From CAYTRP01 sp964625145 (lineage in GTDB: Bacteria > Sumerlaeota > Sumerlaeia > SLMS01 > JAHLLQ01): DNA of 23,830 nt. The notes under the pieces were generated by a model. That model saw nothing but the letters and a program-made list of their open reading frames with translations, searched no databases and had not been told where the DNA came from. The stretch lies in NCBI GenBank assembly GCA_964625145.1, contig CAZVAQ010000042.1, positions 1 to 23,830 of the forward strand, given 5' to 3'. Position 1 is the stretch's first letter, and each line of letters starts with the position of its first letter. The position numbers and the translations under genes were made by a program. Of the stretch, positions 8,008-15,245 are shown piece after piece.

Positions 8008-8083
8008 ACAGTTAGACCCTCGTCCATCTACCGGGACGATTCTGGTTCAAAAGCCAGCCCGCGCGCAACCATTTTTTCGAGTC

Positions 8084-9280
8084 TTACTGCTTGGATTCCT
8101 CTCCCAAACCGGCCACTTCGACGGTTTCCCGCGCAATCATCATCTCCTCCCGGGTGGGAATGACCATGATCCGCAAGGGCGAATGAGGAGCCGACACATC
8201 CCTTTCCCCCTCCAAGGCCTCGTTCCGCGCCGGGTCCAGAATCAATCCCAGATGGTCCAACCCCTGTGAAATCAGTCTTCTCATGATGGCTCCCCTCTCC
8301 CCCACTCCCCCTGTAAAGATAATAGCCTGGGGCCGATGGAGGACGGCCAGATAGGCGCCGATATACTTCCTCACCCGGCGCGCATAGACATCCAAGGCCA
8401 GCCGCGCACGCTCGTGCCCCTCCGAGGCCGCCCGCATGAGCTCGCGAACATCATTGGACAAGCCGGAGATCCCCTTCAGCCCGCTGGCCTTGTTCATCAT
8501 CTCGTCCAACTGCTGCATGGAAAGCCCTTCGCGCGCGGCCAAGTGAAAGTGGATCGCCGGATCAATGTCGCCACAGCGTGTCCCCATTACAAGACCCTCC
8601 AGCGGGGTCATCCCCATGGAGGTGTCGACGCTCCGTCCGTTTTGGATCGCCGCGGCGGAGCACCCGTTCCCGAGATGCAGGGTGATGCAGGTGAATTCGG
8701 GTACGGGTATACGCAGGAGCTGTGCGGCCCTTTGCATGACATACCGGTGCGACGTGCCGTGAAAACCATACCGGCGAACGCCATGTTTCTTGTACATCTC
8801 CCAAGGCAACGCATAACACCACGCGACCGCCGGCATCGTCTGGTGAAAGGCCGTGTCGAAAACGGCAACGTGTGCCAAGCCGGGGAAGAGTTTTCTCGCG
8901 GCGTGAATCCCGACAAGGTTTGGCGGATTATGCAGCGGAGCCAGCGCAGCGCATTCCTGGATTGCCGCCTCGACCTCGTCATCAATCAACACCGATGAAA
9001 TGAATCGCTCGCCACCATGCACCACACGGTGGCCGATGGCGCGGATCTCCCCACCGATTCCCGCCGATTCCAGATACTCATGCATCAACTGGATCGCAGC
9101 CTCGTGATGAGGAGCATGGCAGTCCTTGGTCACCTCGCGCGTGGCATCCTTGTGGGTGATGCGCGATTGCGCCTCGCCGATGCGCTCGACCAATCCGGTG
9201 ACATCCACCTGTTCCGTGATCCCATCGATGACCTGGTACTTCACCGATGAACTGCCGCAATTCAGGACGAGGATCTTCAT
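8084..9280 (-). CDS. ackA: acetate kinase
   Basis: This 398-residue protein is full length for the family and collinear with known acetate kinases. It interconverts acetate plus ATP and acetyl-phosphate plus ADP in the cytoplasm. Visible active-site positions, by alignment with the Methanosarcina enzyme, are Asn7 in LVLNCGSSSVKY, Arg85 in GHRVVHGGE, Asp142 in VFDTAFHQTMP, His174 in GFHGTSH, Arg235 in MGTRCGDIDP and Glu378 in IPTREEMM. The ATG at 9280 follows CTCCTC (GAGGAG on the minus strand, 9295-9290) by 9 bases. It lies 54 bases downstream of pta on the same strand, completing the acetate-activation or overflow pathway. No clear terminator is visible after it. Confidence 0.97.
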   Translation of the reverse strand: MKILVLNCGSSSVKYQVIDGITEQVDVTGLVERIGEAQSRITHKDATREVTKDCHAPHHEAAIQLMHEYLESAGIGGEIRAIGHRVVHGGERFISSVLIDDEVEAAIQECAALAPLHNPPNLVGIHAARKLFPGLAHVAVFDTAFHQTMPAVAWCYALPWEMYKKHGVRRYGFHGTSHRYVMQRAAQLLRIPVPEFTCITLHLGNGCSAAAIQNGRSVDTSMGMTPLEGLVMGTRCGDIDPAIHFHLAAREGLSMQQLDEMMNKASGLKGISGLSNDVRELMRAASEGHERARLALDVYARRVRKYIGAYLAVLHRPQAIIFTGGVGERGAIMRRLISQGLDHLGLILDPARNEALEGERDVSAPHSPLRIMVIPTREEMMIARETVEVAGLGEESKQ

Positions 9281-9334
9281 GGCGGGTTGCTCCTCGGTTT
9301 GGATTCCATGCTCCCCATTCCCGCGATGAATGAT

Positions 9335-10291
9335 CTATCCACACTGGAGCGAGGCGATGGCGCACACCATCACAATGTCATCGACGGACGCCCCGCGGGA
9401 CAGGTCGTTGACCGGCTTTGAAAAACCCTGCATCACAGGTCCAATGGCCGCCGCACCCGCCAGACGCTGCGTCAACTTGTAGCCGATGTTCCCGGAATTC
9501 AGGTCCGGGAAGATCAGCACATTTGCGCGCCCGGCCAACGGCGAATCGGGACACTTCTTCTTCGCCACGCTCTCGACGATCGCTGCATCCAGTTGCAGTT
9601 CGCCATCGATCATCAGGTCCGGCGCCAATTCCCGCGCGCGCTTCGTGGCGGCAACCACCTTGTCCACATCCGGATGCGCGGCGCTGCCATGCGTGGAGAA
9701 GGACAGCATCGCCACGCGCGGTTCAATCCCCAGCAGCTTCTGCGCATTCCGGGCGGAAGTCACGGCGATGCCGGCCAGTTCATCCGCAGTTGGATCCACT
9801 GCCACGGCACAATCCGCGAAAATCATGACGCGCTCGGGCTCTCCAGGCAAGACCATGATGAAGAAGCTGGAAGGGCTGGTGACTCCCTCCGCATAGCCAA
9901 CGCACAATCCCGCTGCGGAGATGACCTGTGCGGTGGGATAGGCGACGCCAGCCACCATCGCGTCCGCATCGCCGGCGGCCACCATCATCGCCCCAAACAT
10001 CAGGGGCTTCTTGACCAAGCGACTGGCAACGCCGACCTTGACGCCACGCGCCTTCGCATACAGCTCGGCGTAGCGCTCCAGAAGCTCACGGTTGTCCAGC
10101 TCAACCGCAGTGACACTCCCCGGGATATCACGCGAACTCAAGGAGCCATCATGGACAACGATCGGTTTCACGATCCCGTCCATTGCCAGGATGCGCGCGG
10201 CGTTCATGATCCTGTCGTCGCTGCTCTCCGGCAGGACGATCCGACGCTGCGCCTTGCGAGCCTTTTCCATGAATTGTTGTCGGAGACTCAT
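9335..10291 (-). CDS. pta: phosphate acetyltransferase (short form)
   Basis: The 318-residue protein matches the single-domain Pta form, without the N-terminal DRTGG/P-loop extension of the enterobacterial enzyme. It converts acetyl-CoA plus phosphate to acetyl-phosphate plus CoA. Recognisable blocks are RIVLPESSDDRIMNAA near the N-terminus, AGDADAMVAGVAYPTAQVISA, FADCAVAVDPTADELAGIA, FPDLNSGNIGYKL and the C-terminal active site with Ser298-Arg299 and Asp304/305 in LSRGASVDDIV. The ATG at 10291 has GGAGG 6 bases upstream (10302-10298). It lies between acpP (90 bases upstream) and ackA (54 bases downstream); a strong RNA hairpin occupies the acpP-pta spacer. Confidence 0.96.
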   Translation of the reverse strand: MSLRQQFMEKARKAQRRIVLPESSDDRIMNAARILAMDGIVKPIVVHDGSLSSRDIPGSVTAVELDNRELLERYAELYAKARGVKVGVASRLVKKPLMFGAMMVAAGDADAMVAGVAYPTAQVISAAGLCVGYAEGVTSPSSFFIMVLPGEPERVMIFADCAVAVDPTADELAGIAVTSARNAQKLLGIEPRVAMLSFSTHGSAAHPDVDKVVAATKRARELAPDLMIDGELQLDAAIVESVAKKKCPDSPLAGRANVLIFPDLNSGNIGYKLTQRLAGAAAIGPVMQGFSKPVNDLSRGASVDDIVMVCAIASLQCG

Positions 10292-10327
10292 CAGAAACCT
10301 CCGAAGTCTGCCATGTGAAAGGTTACC

Positions 10328-10354
10328 GGGCCGGCGACCTATTCTCGCCGACCC
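10328..10354 (-). other. intercistronic RNA hairpin between acpP and pta
   Basis: On the minus strand GGGTCGGCGA pairs with TCGCCGGCCC over ten base pairs with one G-U, around the 7-base loop GAATAGG. It is followed by GGTAACCTTTC rather than a T run, so it is a poor intrinsic terminator. It could act as a processing or stability element that sets different levels of acpP and pta-ackA mRNA. Confidence 0.5.
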
Positions 10355-10381
10355 GACGTTTTGGGCTCCCTCCTCGCTGGG

Positions 10382-10624
10382 CTACTTGACATATTTGGCG
10401 ATGAACTTGACGGCGTCGCCCACCGTCTGCACTTGCAGCGCTTCTTCCTCGTCCATCTCGATGTCAAACTCCTCCTCGAATCCCGCCACGAGTTCCACGG
10501 ACTGGATCGATTCCGCCCCCAGATCCTTGGTGAACATGTGCTCCTCGCGGATGGCCTCGGGGGGTGTCCCGAGAACTTCCGAGACGACCTTCTTCACGCG
10601 CTCAGTGATCTCTGCCTTTTCCAT
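10382..10624 (-). CDS. acpP: acyl carrier protein
   Basis: An 80-residue acidic protein with the canonical acyl-carrier-protein pattern: an N-terminal helix (EITERVKKVVSEVLG), the 4'-phosphopantetheine attachment serine Ser39 in DLGAESIQSVELV, then helix II (VAGFEEEFDIEMDEEEA) and the final TVGDAVKFIAKYV. It carries acyl chains for fatty-acid or related synthesis once modified by a phosphopantetheinyl transferase. The usual DSLD is ESIQ here, which is common outside the Proteobacteria. No fabF, plsX or rpmF gene is beside it; instead it sits between nagB (77 bases upstream) and pta, so it may be either the housekeeping carrier or a specialised one. Confidence 0.93.
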   Translation of the reverse strand: MEKAEITERVKKVVSEVLGTPPEAIREEHMFTKDLGAESIQSVELVAGFEEEFDIEMDEEEALQVQTVGDAVKFIAKYVK

Positions 10625-10701
10625 GTCCGACGCATCCTCTCTTTGGAAAGTCGCGATGGCTTGATCCCGCGCAGCCCGGCAGCTATCGAAGCAATGCCAT
10701 G

Positions 10702-11445
10702 CTACAGCTTTGACGCTGCCGCCTCATCCAGGATGAACGTGCAATCCGGGTGATCCTGAAGCAGGCTGGCGGGGCACTCTGACGTGAAGGGCCCGTTGAT
10801 CGCTGCGGCGATGGGGGCGGCCTTCTTGGGGCCCGTCGCCAGCAGGATGATGGAGCGCGCTTCGCGAATGGTTCCAATGCCGGCGGACAATGCGCAGCGG
10901 GGCACATCGGCAGGATTGCTGAAGAAGCGGCCGTCACTGTTCGCATCGATCGTCGATTGTGTCAGGCTGACAAGACGCGTGCGGCTGTCCACCGCACTGC
11001 CCGGCTCGTTGAAGGCGATGTGTCCATTGGCCCCAATGCCCAGCACCCACAAGTCAACCCCGCCAACCGCGAGGATCTTCTGTTCATAGGCCGCGCATTC
11101 AAGCATCGGATTCCAGGCCATGCCGTTCAGCACGTTGGTGTTCCACGGGCGGATATCAACGTGCTTGAAGAGTTTTTCGTTCATGAAATAGCGATACGAT
11201 TGGTCGTGATCGCCATCGAGTCCCCAGTACTCGTCGAGATTGAAGGTTGTGACCTTGGCGAAGCTCACCTCGCCGGCCTTGCAGCGGCGCGCCATCTCCG
11301 CATACGCGCCCTCCGGTGTGGAACCCGTTGCCAAGCCCAACACAAACCGCGGCCGCCGCTTGATCGCGTCGACAACAATGCCACCGGCGACAGCAGCCAC
11401 TTCCTGCGCGTTCTTGCAAACTTTGACTTTCAGATTTCCGGCCAT
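10702..11445 (-). CDS. nagB: glucosamine-6-phosphate deaminase
   Basis: The 247-residue protein has the NagB pattern: phosphate-binding LATGSTPEGAYAEM (residues 38-51), catalytic Asp71 in FNLDEYWGL, and GIGANGHIAFNEPGS with His142 and Glu147. Position 140 is Asn where the E. coli enzyme has Asp, as in many monomeric or Gram-positive-type NagB proteins. It converts glucosamine 6-phosphate to fructose 6-phosphate and ammonia, the step that sends amino sugars into glycolysis. The ATG at 11445 follows GGAGGG (11457-11452) by 6 bases. It is the first gene of the co-directional group nagB-acpP-pta-ackA. No nagA is present in the window, although the acetate that NagA would release could be used by ackA-pta. 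Confidence 0.95.
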   Translation of the reverse strand: MAGNLKVKVCKNAQEVAAVAGGIVVDAIKRRPRFVLGLATGSTPEGAYAEMARRCKAGEVSFAKVTTFNLDEYWGLDGDHDQSYRYFMNEKLFKHVDIRPWNTNVLNGMAWNPMLECAAYEQKILAVGGVDLWVLGIGANGHIAFNEPGSAVDSRTRLVSLTQSTIDANSDGRFFSNPADVPRCALSAGIGTIREARSIILLATGPKKAAPIAAAINGPFTSECPASLLQDHPDCTFILDEAAASKL

Positions 11446-11790
11446 GCAAGTCCCTCCATTGAAGCAGTCTGGTTCGACACTTCAGCAATGCAGTCGCGAA
11501 AGACTCCTGGAAACCCGCTCGTTGAGTAACGGGAAATGCGGCGTGTGTAAAGGCGAAACCGCGTGGACGTGTGACGCCGCTCTTATGACACGTCGCAGGA
11601 AAGCACTGATTCTACTGTGCTATTCGCCACTCTGCTTCCTGATTGGCCTCGACAACCACGGCACAATTGGATAGGAGTATCCGCGTGTTTCGGCAAAGCT
11701 GGCAATTGAGTTTTGCAGACAACTTTAGAAAGTGATGGAGTCCCGAAGTCACCCTGGAAACCCAAAGATCTGATCCCGGGAGACTTCTCC
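11446..11790. promoter_or_regulatory. divergent intergenic region between nagB and the DUF4954 gene
   Basis: These 345 bases separate two divergent genes and must hold both promoters. The Shine-Dalgarno elements of nagB (11452-11457) and of the DUF4954 gene (GGGAG, 11778-11782) are visible. I see no convincing -35/-10 pair, riboswitch or terminator. The only short inverted repeat noticed is GGATA-GGAG-TATCC near 11670. Confidence 0.55.
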
Positions 11791-13701
11791 ATGCCTGCTT
11801 ACCGCGCACTGACATCCGAGGAGATTGCCCAGCTGACCGCCGCCGGTTGCACCGCGGAAGCATGGGCACATGTCCGCATCACCGACGACACGAACCTGGC
11901 GCGCATCCGCCAGGTTGCCTTCAGCGGCAGCGTCTCCATCGGTGTGCTGAATGGAGACTCCGCCGATGGGATCTCGGAGATTCGCAATGCCGCACTCCAC
12001 AATGTGACCGTGGGGTCCAACGCGCGCATCGCGAACATCCATGGAATTGTGTCGAATGTGGACGTGGGTGATCGCGTTTCCCTCACCGACGTCGGACGTT
12101 GCCATGCCTCGCCGGGGGCAACCTTTGGCAACGGCGTGGAGCTCGAGACCATCAATGAGGGCGGCGGACGTGTTGTCAGCCTGCACGATCACCTCAGCAG
12201 CCAACTCGCCTATCTGTCGGCGCTGCATCGTTGGCGCCCCGCGTTGCTGGAAGCCCTGGATTCCCTCGTGGGCCAGCAGGTCAGCACCGTCCGCGCGGAT
12301 CGGGCAACCATCGGTCCCTATGCAATCATCCAACATGTCGGCGAGATCCACAATGTGCGCATCGGCCCTCACGCCATCATTCGAGGCGCGAACCGCCTGA
12401 CCGATGGCACCATCCTCAGTGAAGCGTCCGCTCCGGCAACAATAGGTGCAGGCGTCGTGGCCGATCACTTCATCATTGCGGAAGGCGCCTCGGTCGACAG
12501 CAGCGCCATCCTCGACAAGGTCTTCGTCGGCCAGGGCACCAAGCTTGGGAAGTCCTTCAGCGCCGAGAACTCGCTGTTCTTTGCCAATTGCGAAGGATTC
12601 CACAGCGAGGCGGTCTCCATCTTCGCCGGCCCCTACACCGTGACGCATCACCGCGCTTCGCTGCTGATCGCAGGAATCTTCTCATTCTACAACGCCGGCA
12701 GCGCCACCAACCAGAGCAACCACATGTACAAGTTGGGACCCGTGCACCAAGGCATCGTCGAACGTGGCAGCAAGACAGCGTCCGGGTCGTACATGCTCTG
12801 GCCGTCGGTCGTGGGGCCCTTCTGCGTGGTCATGGGAAAGAACATGGCCAATTTTGACAGCGGGCCGTTTCCATTCTCCTACATCACCCTGGAGGAGGAT
12901 GGCACCACCCTCACCCCCGCCATGAACATGTTCACTGTGGGGACGATGCGCGACGGTGCCAAGTGGCCCAAGCGCGACCGCCGCAAGGCCACCAACAAAC
13001 GCGACCTCATCAACTTCGACGTCTACAGCCCATACACCGTCGAGCGCATGATCCAAGGCGAAAAGATTCTCAGCGCGCTGGCCGAGTCGACGGACAAGAG
13101 CATCAAGATCGTGCGCGTGAACGGCCTGGTCATCAAGCGACTGCTGCTGCGAAAGGGCGCGAAGGACTACGCCTCTGGCATCGATCGTTACCTGCTGGGC
13201 GAAATCCTGAAGCGGATCGACTCGCAATCTCCGGGCAGCAACACCCTCTCAATTAACCCGGGCGCCTGCACCTCGCTGTCCTGGTGCGACATTGGCGGCA
13301 TGCTGATCAACCGCGAGCGGCTCGAGAAGACGCTGGTCCGCATCGAATCCGGCGCGGCCAAATCCATCGCAGAAGTCCAAAGCATGCTGCAGGAAGCTGC
13401 CGAATGGTACGACCGCGACACCTGGGCGTGGGTACGGACTGTCTACAAGCAACGCACCGGCCGCAGCCTGGATGCCCTCTCCCCCAGCGACATCGCCGAA
13501 ATGCGCGAAGCCCACAAGAAGTTGGAGAGCAGCCTGACCAGGAAAGTCCTCGCCGACGCCGAGAAGGAATTCGACCCCGAGGCCCGATTGGGCTACGGCG
13601 CCGACGGCGACGGCTCCGCCCGTGACGCGGACTTCACCGCCGTCCGCGGCTCCGTCGCCACGAACTCCTTCATCGTCGGCCTGAAGGAGTCCCTCCAGTA
13701 G
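11791..13701 (+). CDS. DUF4954 family left-handed beta-helix protein
   Basis: A 636-residue protein opening MPAYRALTSEEIAQLTAAGCTAEAW, typical of DUF4954 proteins. The first two thirds contain hexapeptide-like turns (IRNAALHNVTVGSNARIANIHG, ATIGPYAIIQHVGEIHNVRIGPHAIIRG, VDSSAILDKVFVGQGTKLGKS), indicating a left-handed beta-helix like that of sugar-nucleotide transferases and acyltransferases. The last 200 residues are mostly helical and charged. No signal peptide is present, so it is probably cytoplasmic. An earlier TTG at 11713 extends the frame by 26 residues, but GGGAG 8 bases before the ATG at 11791 and the family N-terminus favour 11791. The biochemical function is not established. Its divergent neighbour is nagB, so an amino-sugar or sugar-phosphate role is only a guess. 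Confidence 0.82.
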   Translation: MPAYRALTSEEIAQLTAAGCTAEAWAHVRITDDTNLARIRQVAFSGSVSIGVLNGDSADGISEIRNAALHNVTVGSNARIANIHGIVSNVDVGDRVSLTDVGRCHASPGATFGNGVELETINEGGGRVVSLHDHLSSQLAYLSALHRWRPALLEALDSLVGQQVSTVRADRATIGPYAIIQHVGEIHNVRIGPHAIIRGANRLTDGTILSEASAPATIGAGVVADHFIIAEGASVDSSAILDKVFVGQGTKLGKSFSAENSLFFANCEGFHSEAVSIFAGPYTVTHHRASLLIAGIFSFYNAGSATNQSNHMYKLGPVHQGIVERGSKTASGSYMLWPSVVGPFCVVMGKNMANFDSGPFPFSYITLEEDGTTLTPAMNMFTVGTMRDGAKWPKRDRRKATNKRDLINFDVYSPYTVERMIQGEKILSALAESTDKSIKIVRVNGLVIKRLLLRKGAKDYASGIDRYLLGEILKRIDSQSPGSNTLSINPGACTSLSWCDIGGMLINRERLEKTLVRIESGAAKSIAEVQSMLQEAAEWYDRDTWAWVRTVYKQRTGRSLDALSPSDIAEMREAHKKLESSLTRKVLADAEKEFDPEARLGYGADGDGSARDADFTAVRGSVATNSFIVGLKESLQ

Positions 13702-13725
13702 GGCCCGGCAGTCACAAAGATCAGA

Positions 13726-13815
13726 TGGCGGTGGGAGTGGGATTCGAACCCACGGTACCATTGCGAGTACACGCGCTTTCGAGGCGCGCTCCTTCAACCA
13801 CTCGGACATCCCACC
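13726..13815 (-). tRNA. tRNA-Ser (anticodon CGA)
   Basis: The minus strand reads a 90-nt class II tRNA with encoded CCA (13728-13726). The acceptor stem is GGTGGGA with TCCCACC, the discriminator G is at 13729, and the anticodon stem CGCGC/GCGCG encloses the loop CTCGAAA with anticodon CGA (bases 13781-13779). A long variable arm (GTACTCGCAATGGTACC) is diagnostic of Ser, and the T arm GTGGG-TTCGAAT-CCCAC is intact. It reads UCG codons. It lies 24 bases after the convergent DUF4954 gene and 90 bases downstream of the DUF418 gene. Confidence 0.97.
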
Positions 13816-13905
13816 GCGGAGGCCGTTGCGGGAGCGGCGACTCCCGAACGGGGGCGGGAGAATGCAGAGCGGCCGCCCGGAGGTCAACCGCCGATTTCAG
13901 GCCCT

Positions 13906-15216
13906 CTACCGGCGCAGGAGGGGTTGGAACCGGAGGTATGTGGCGGACCGCCAGAACCACTCCAGAGGGCCAAACTGGAAGAATCGCAGCCAGAGCATGC
14001 TCAGGATCCCTTGGACGAGCCAGGAGACGACGACCAGGGAGCTGAGTTGGGCGTAGCCCAGCTCGCCAAACCAGCCCAGCCCCCAGTTGTGGAAAATCGT
14101 CACGAAGACAATTGTCTGCCCGATGTAGTTGGAGAGCGCCATGCGTCCGACGCATTCCACCGGGTAGGCGAAGGCCTTGCCCACGGCGGAGCTGTAGAAG
14201 GCCGAAAGCAGCACGATATACAGCCCGGCCACCAATGGGCCACCGATCATGGTGAGTGTCATGGAACCATAGAGGGCTGCGGGGTTCTTGATCCAAACGA
14301 GCCAGAGGCCGACGGCGCAAAGGGGCAGGCCAATGAGGAGGCCGAGAATCACGGCGACCCACTTGCTGCGGCGCGAGGCGGTTGTCTTTGCGCCTGCAAG
14401 GACACCAAATCGCCCGGCCAGAATCCCAAAGCTCATGATGCCTATGAGCAGGGGGATGAACATCTTCACCGCGCTGAACGCCGTGTTGATGTACATGCGC
14501 AGTCGGATCGGCAGGAGATCCAACCACGATCCATCCATGTAATAGTGGGCTTCCAGCGCCGTGGACTTCGGGCTCTGCATCAGGTGTGAGGAGAGGTATT
14601 GATAGTTTACGTGATAGGGGCGCCCTATGTACTGGATCGCATCAGATGGATTGGCGGGATGCTGTTGAAAGACTTCCAGATAAGGCATTGTGCGTTCAGG
14701 AAAGGCACCCATCATGCCGATCAACGGGCCACAACAAAACAAGCTGATCCCCCAAGTCAGGAAGATCGCGATGATGAGCAGAAGCCGCGTGGACAAATGC
14801 CGCATCAGATAGGCAACAAGCCCCGCGCACGAGTACCAGACTAGAATATCGCCGTGCCACAGCAGGACGGCGTGAAGAAGGCCCATGCAGACGAGCAGTC
14901 CCATCCTGCGAAGGTAAACCCCCGTGGAGCGCCGCCCTCCGCGCTCTTCCTTCTCGGCAATGAGATAGATGCCGACACCGAAGAGAAAGGCGAGGAGCGG
15001 ATACATTTTCTGTTGGAAGAGAAAGACCGAGACGGAGAAGGCGATTTCGTCTGCCGTGGTATTCTCGCCCCATGCGTAGGGCGCGAAGTACCCAAGCGCC
15101 GGCAGGCCGAAGCTGAACACATTCACGGTAAGAATGCCGAGAATGGCGACGCCGCGAAGGAAGTCGAGAAGGCCGATTCGTTCGGACTCGGCCACCGGTG
15201 CGCTTGCTGGATTCAC
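13906..15216 (-). CDS. DUF418 family (YeiB-like) inner-membrane protein
   Basis: A protein of about 436 residues with roughly ten hydrophobic segments. The N-terminal RIGLLDFLRGVAILGILTVNVFSF is the YeiB-type opening. The C-terminal half is the DUF418 domain: VGRMALSNYIGQTIVF, then WLRFFQFGPLEWFWRSATYLRFQPL, the hallmark closing motif. These proteins resemble acyltransferase-3-type membrane proteins and are suspected to act in transport or surface-group transfer; none is visible here to show the substrate. I choose GTG 15216 because GAGAGG is 8 bases upstream; the GTG at 15222 lies too close to it. The gene follows the transglutaminase-like gene by 23-29 bases on the same strand, so the two are probably co-transcribed. 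Confidence 0.85.
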   Translation of the reverse strand: MNPASAPVAESERIGLLDFLRGVAILGILTVNVFSFGLPALGYFAPYAWGENTTADEIAFSVSVFLFQQKMYPLLAFLFGVGIYLIAEKEERGGRRSTGVYLRRMGLLVCMGLLHAVLLWHGDILVWYSCAGLVAYLMRHLSTRLLLIIAIFLTWGISLFCCGPLIGMMGAFPERTMPYLEVFQQHPANPSDAIQYIGRPYHVNYQYLSSHLMQSPKSTALEAHYYMDGSWLDLLPIRLRMYINTAFSAVKMFIPLLIGIMSFGILAGRFGVLAGAKTTASRRSKWVAVILGLLIGLPLCAVGLWLVWIKNPAALYGSMTLTMIGGPLVAGLYIVLLSAFYSSAVGKAFAYPVECVGRMALSNYIGQTIVFVTIFHNWGLGWFGELGYAQLSSLVVVSWLVQGILSMLWLRFFQFGPLEWFWRSATYLRFQPLLRR

Positions 15217-15245
15217 CCGCACTTCCTCTCGTCGGCAGATTAGGC

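Larger units (their letters stand above)
7732..8083. other. intergenic region between ackA and the FecR-like gene, containing a gap
   Basis: No gene is visible in these 352 bases. They hold the Shine-Dalgarno and presumably the promoter of the FecR-like gene, a 100-N gap (7889-7988), and downstream sequence of ackA. TCGTCC (8020-8025) and GGACGA (8034-8039) form a 6-bp hairpin, but it is not followed by a T run on either strand, so I do not call it a terminator. Confidence 0.7.

Noticed and set aside
8020..8039. Hairpin TCGTCC/GGACGA downstream of ackA as terminator
   Set aside because: Only six base pairs with an 8-base loop and no T run on either strand.
8035..8065. GGTTCAAAAGCC resembling a tRNA T arm beside the gap
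   Set aside because: The 5-bp T stem does not pair with a 7-base loop, and no acceptor or anticodon arm can be built around it.
11020..11050. NagB Asn140 in place of the E. coli catalytic-relay Asp141
   Set aside because: Asn at this position is normal in many bacterial NagB proteins, so it does not signal inactivity.
11585..11674. 29-codon frame with a hydrophobic core (KALILLCYSPLCFLIGL), like a small membrane peptide
   Set aside because: No ribosome-binding site, no context, and a length expected by chance in the nagB-DUF4954 spacer.
11749..12651. 300-codon minus-strand open frame
   Set aside because: It lies entirely antisense to the DUF4954 gene, whose beta-helix repeats are clearly real; long antisense frames are common in GC-rich DNA.
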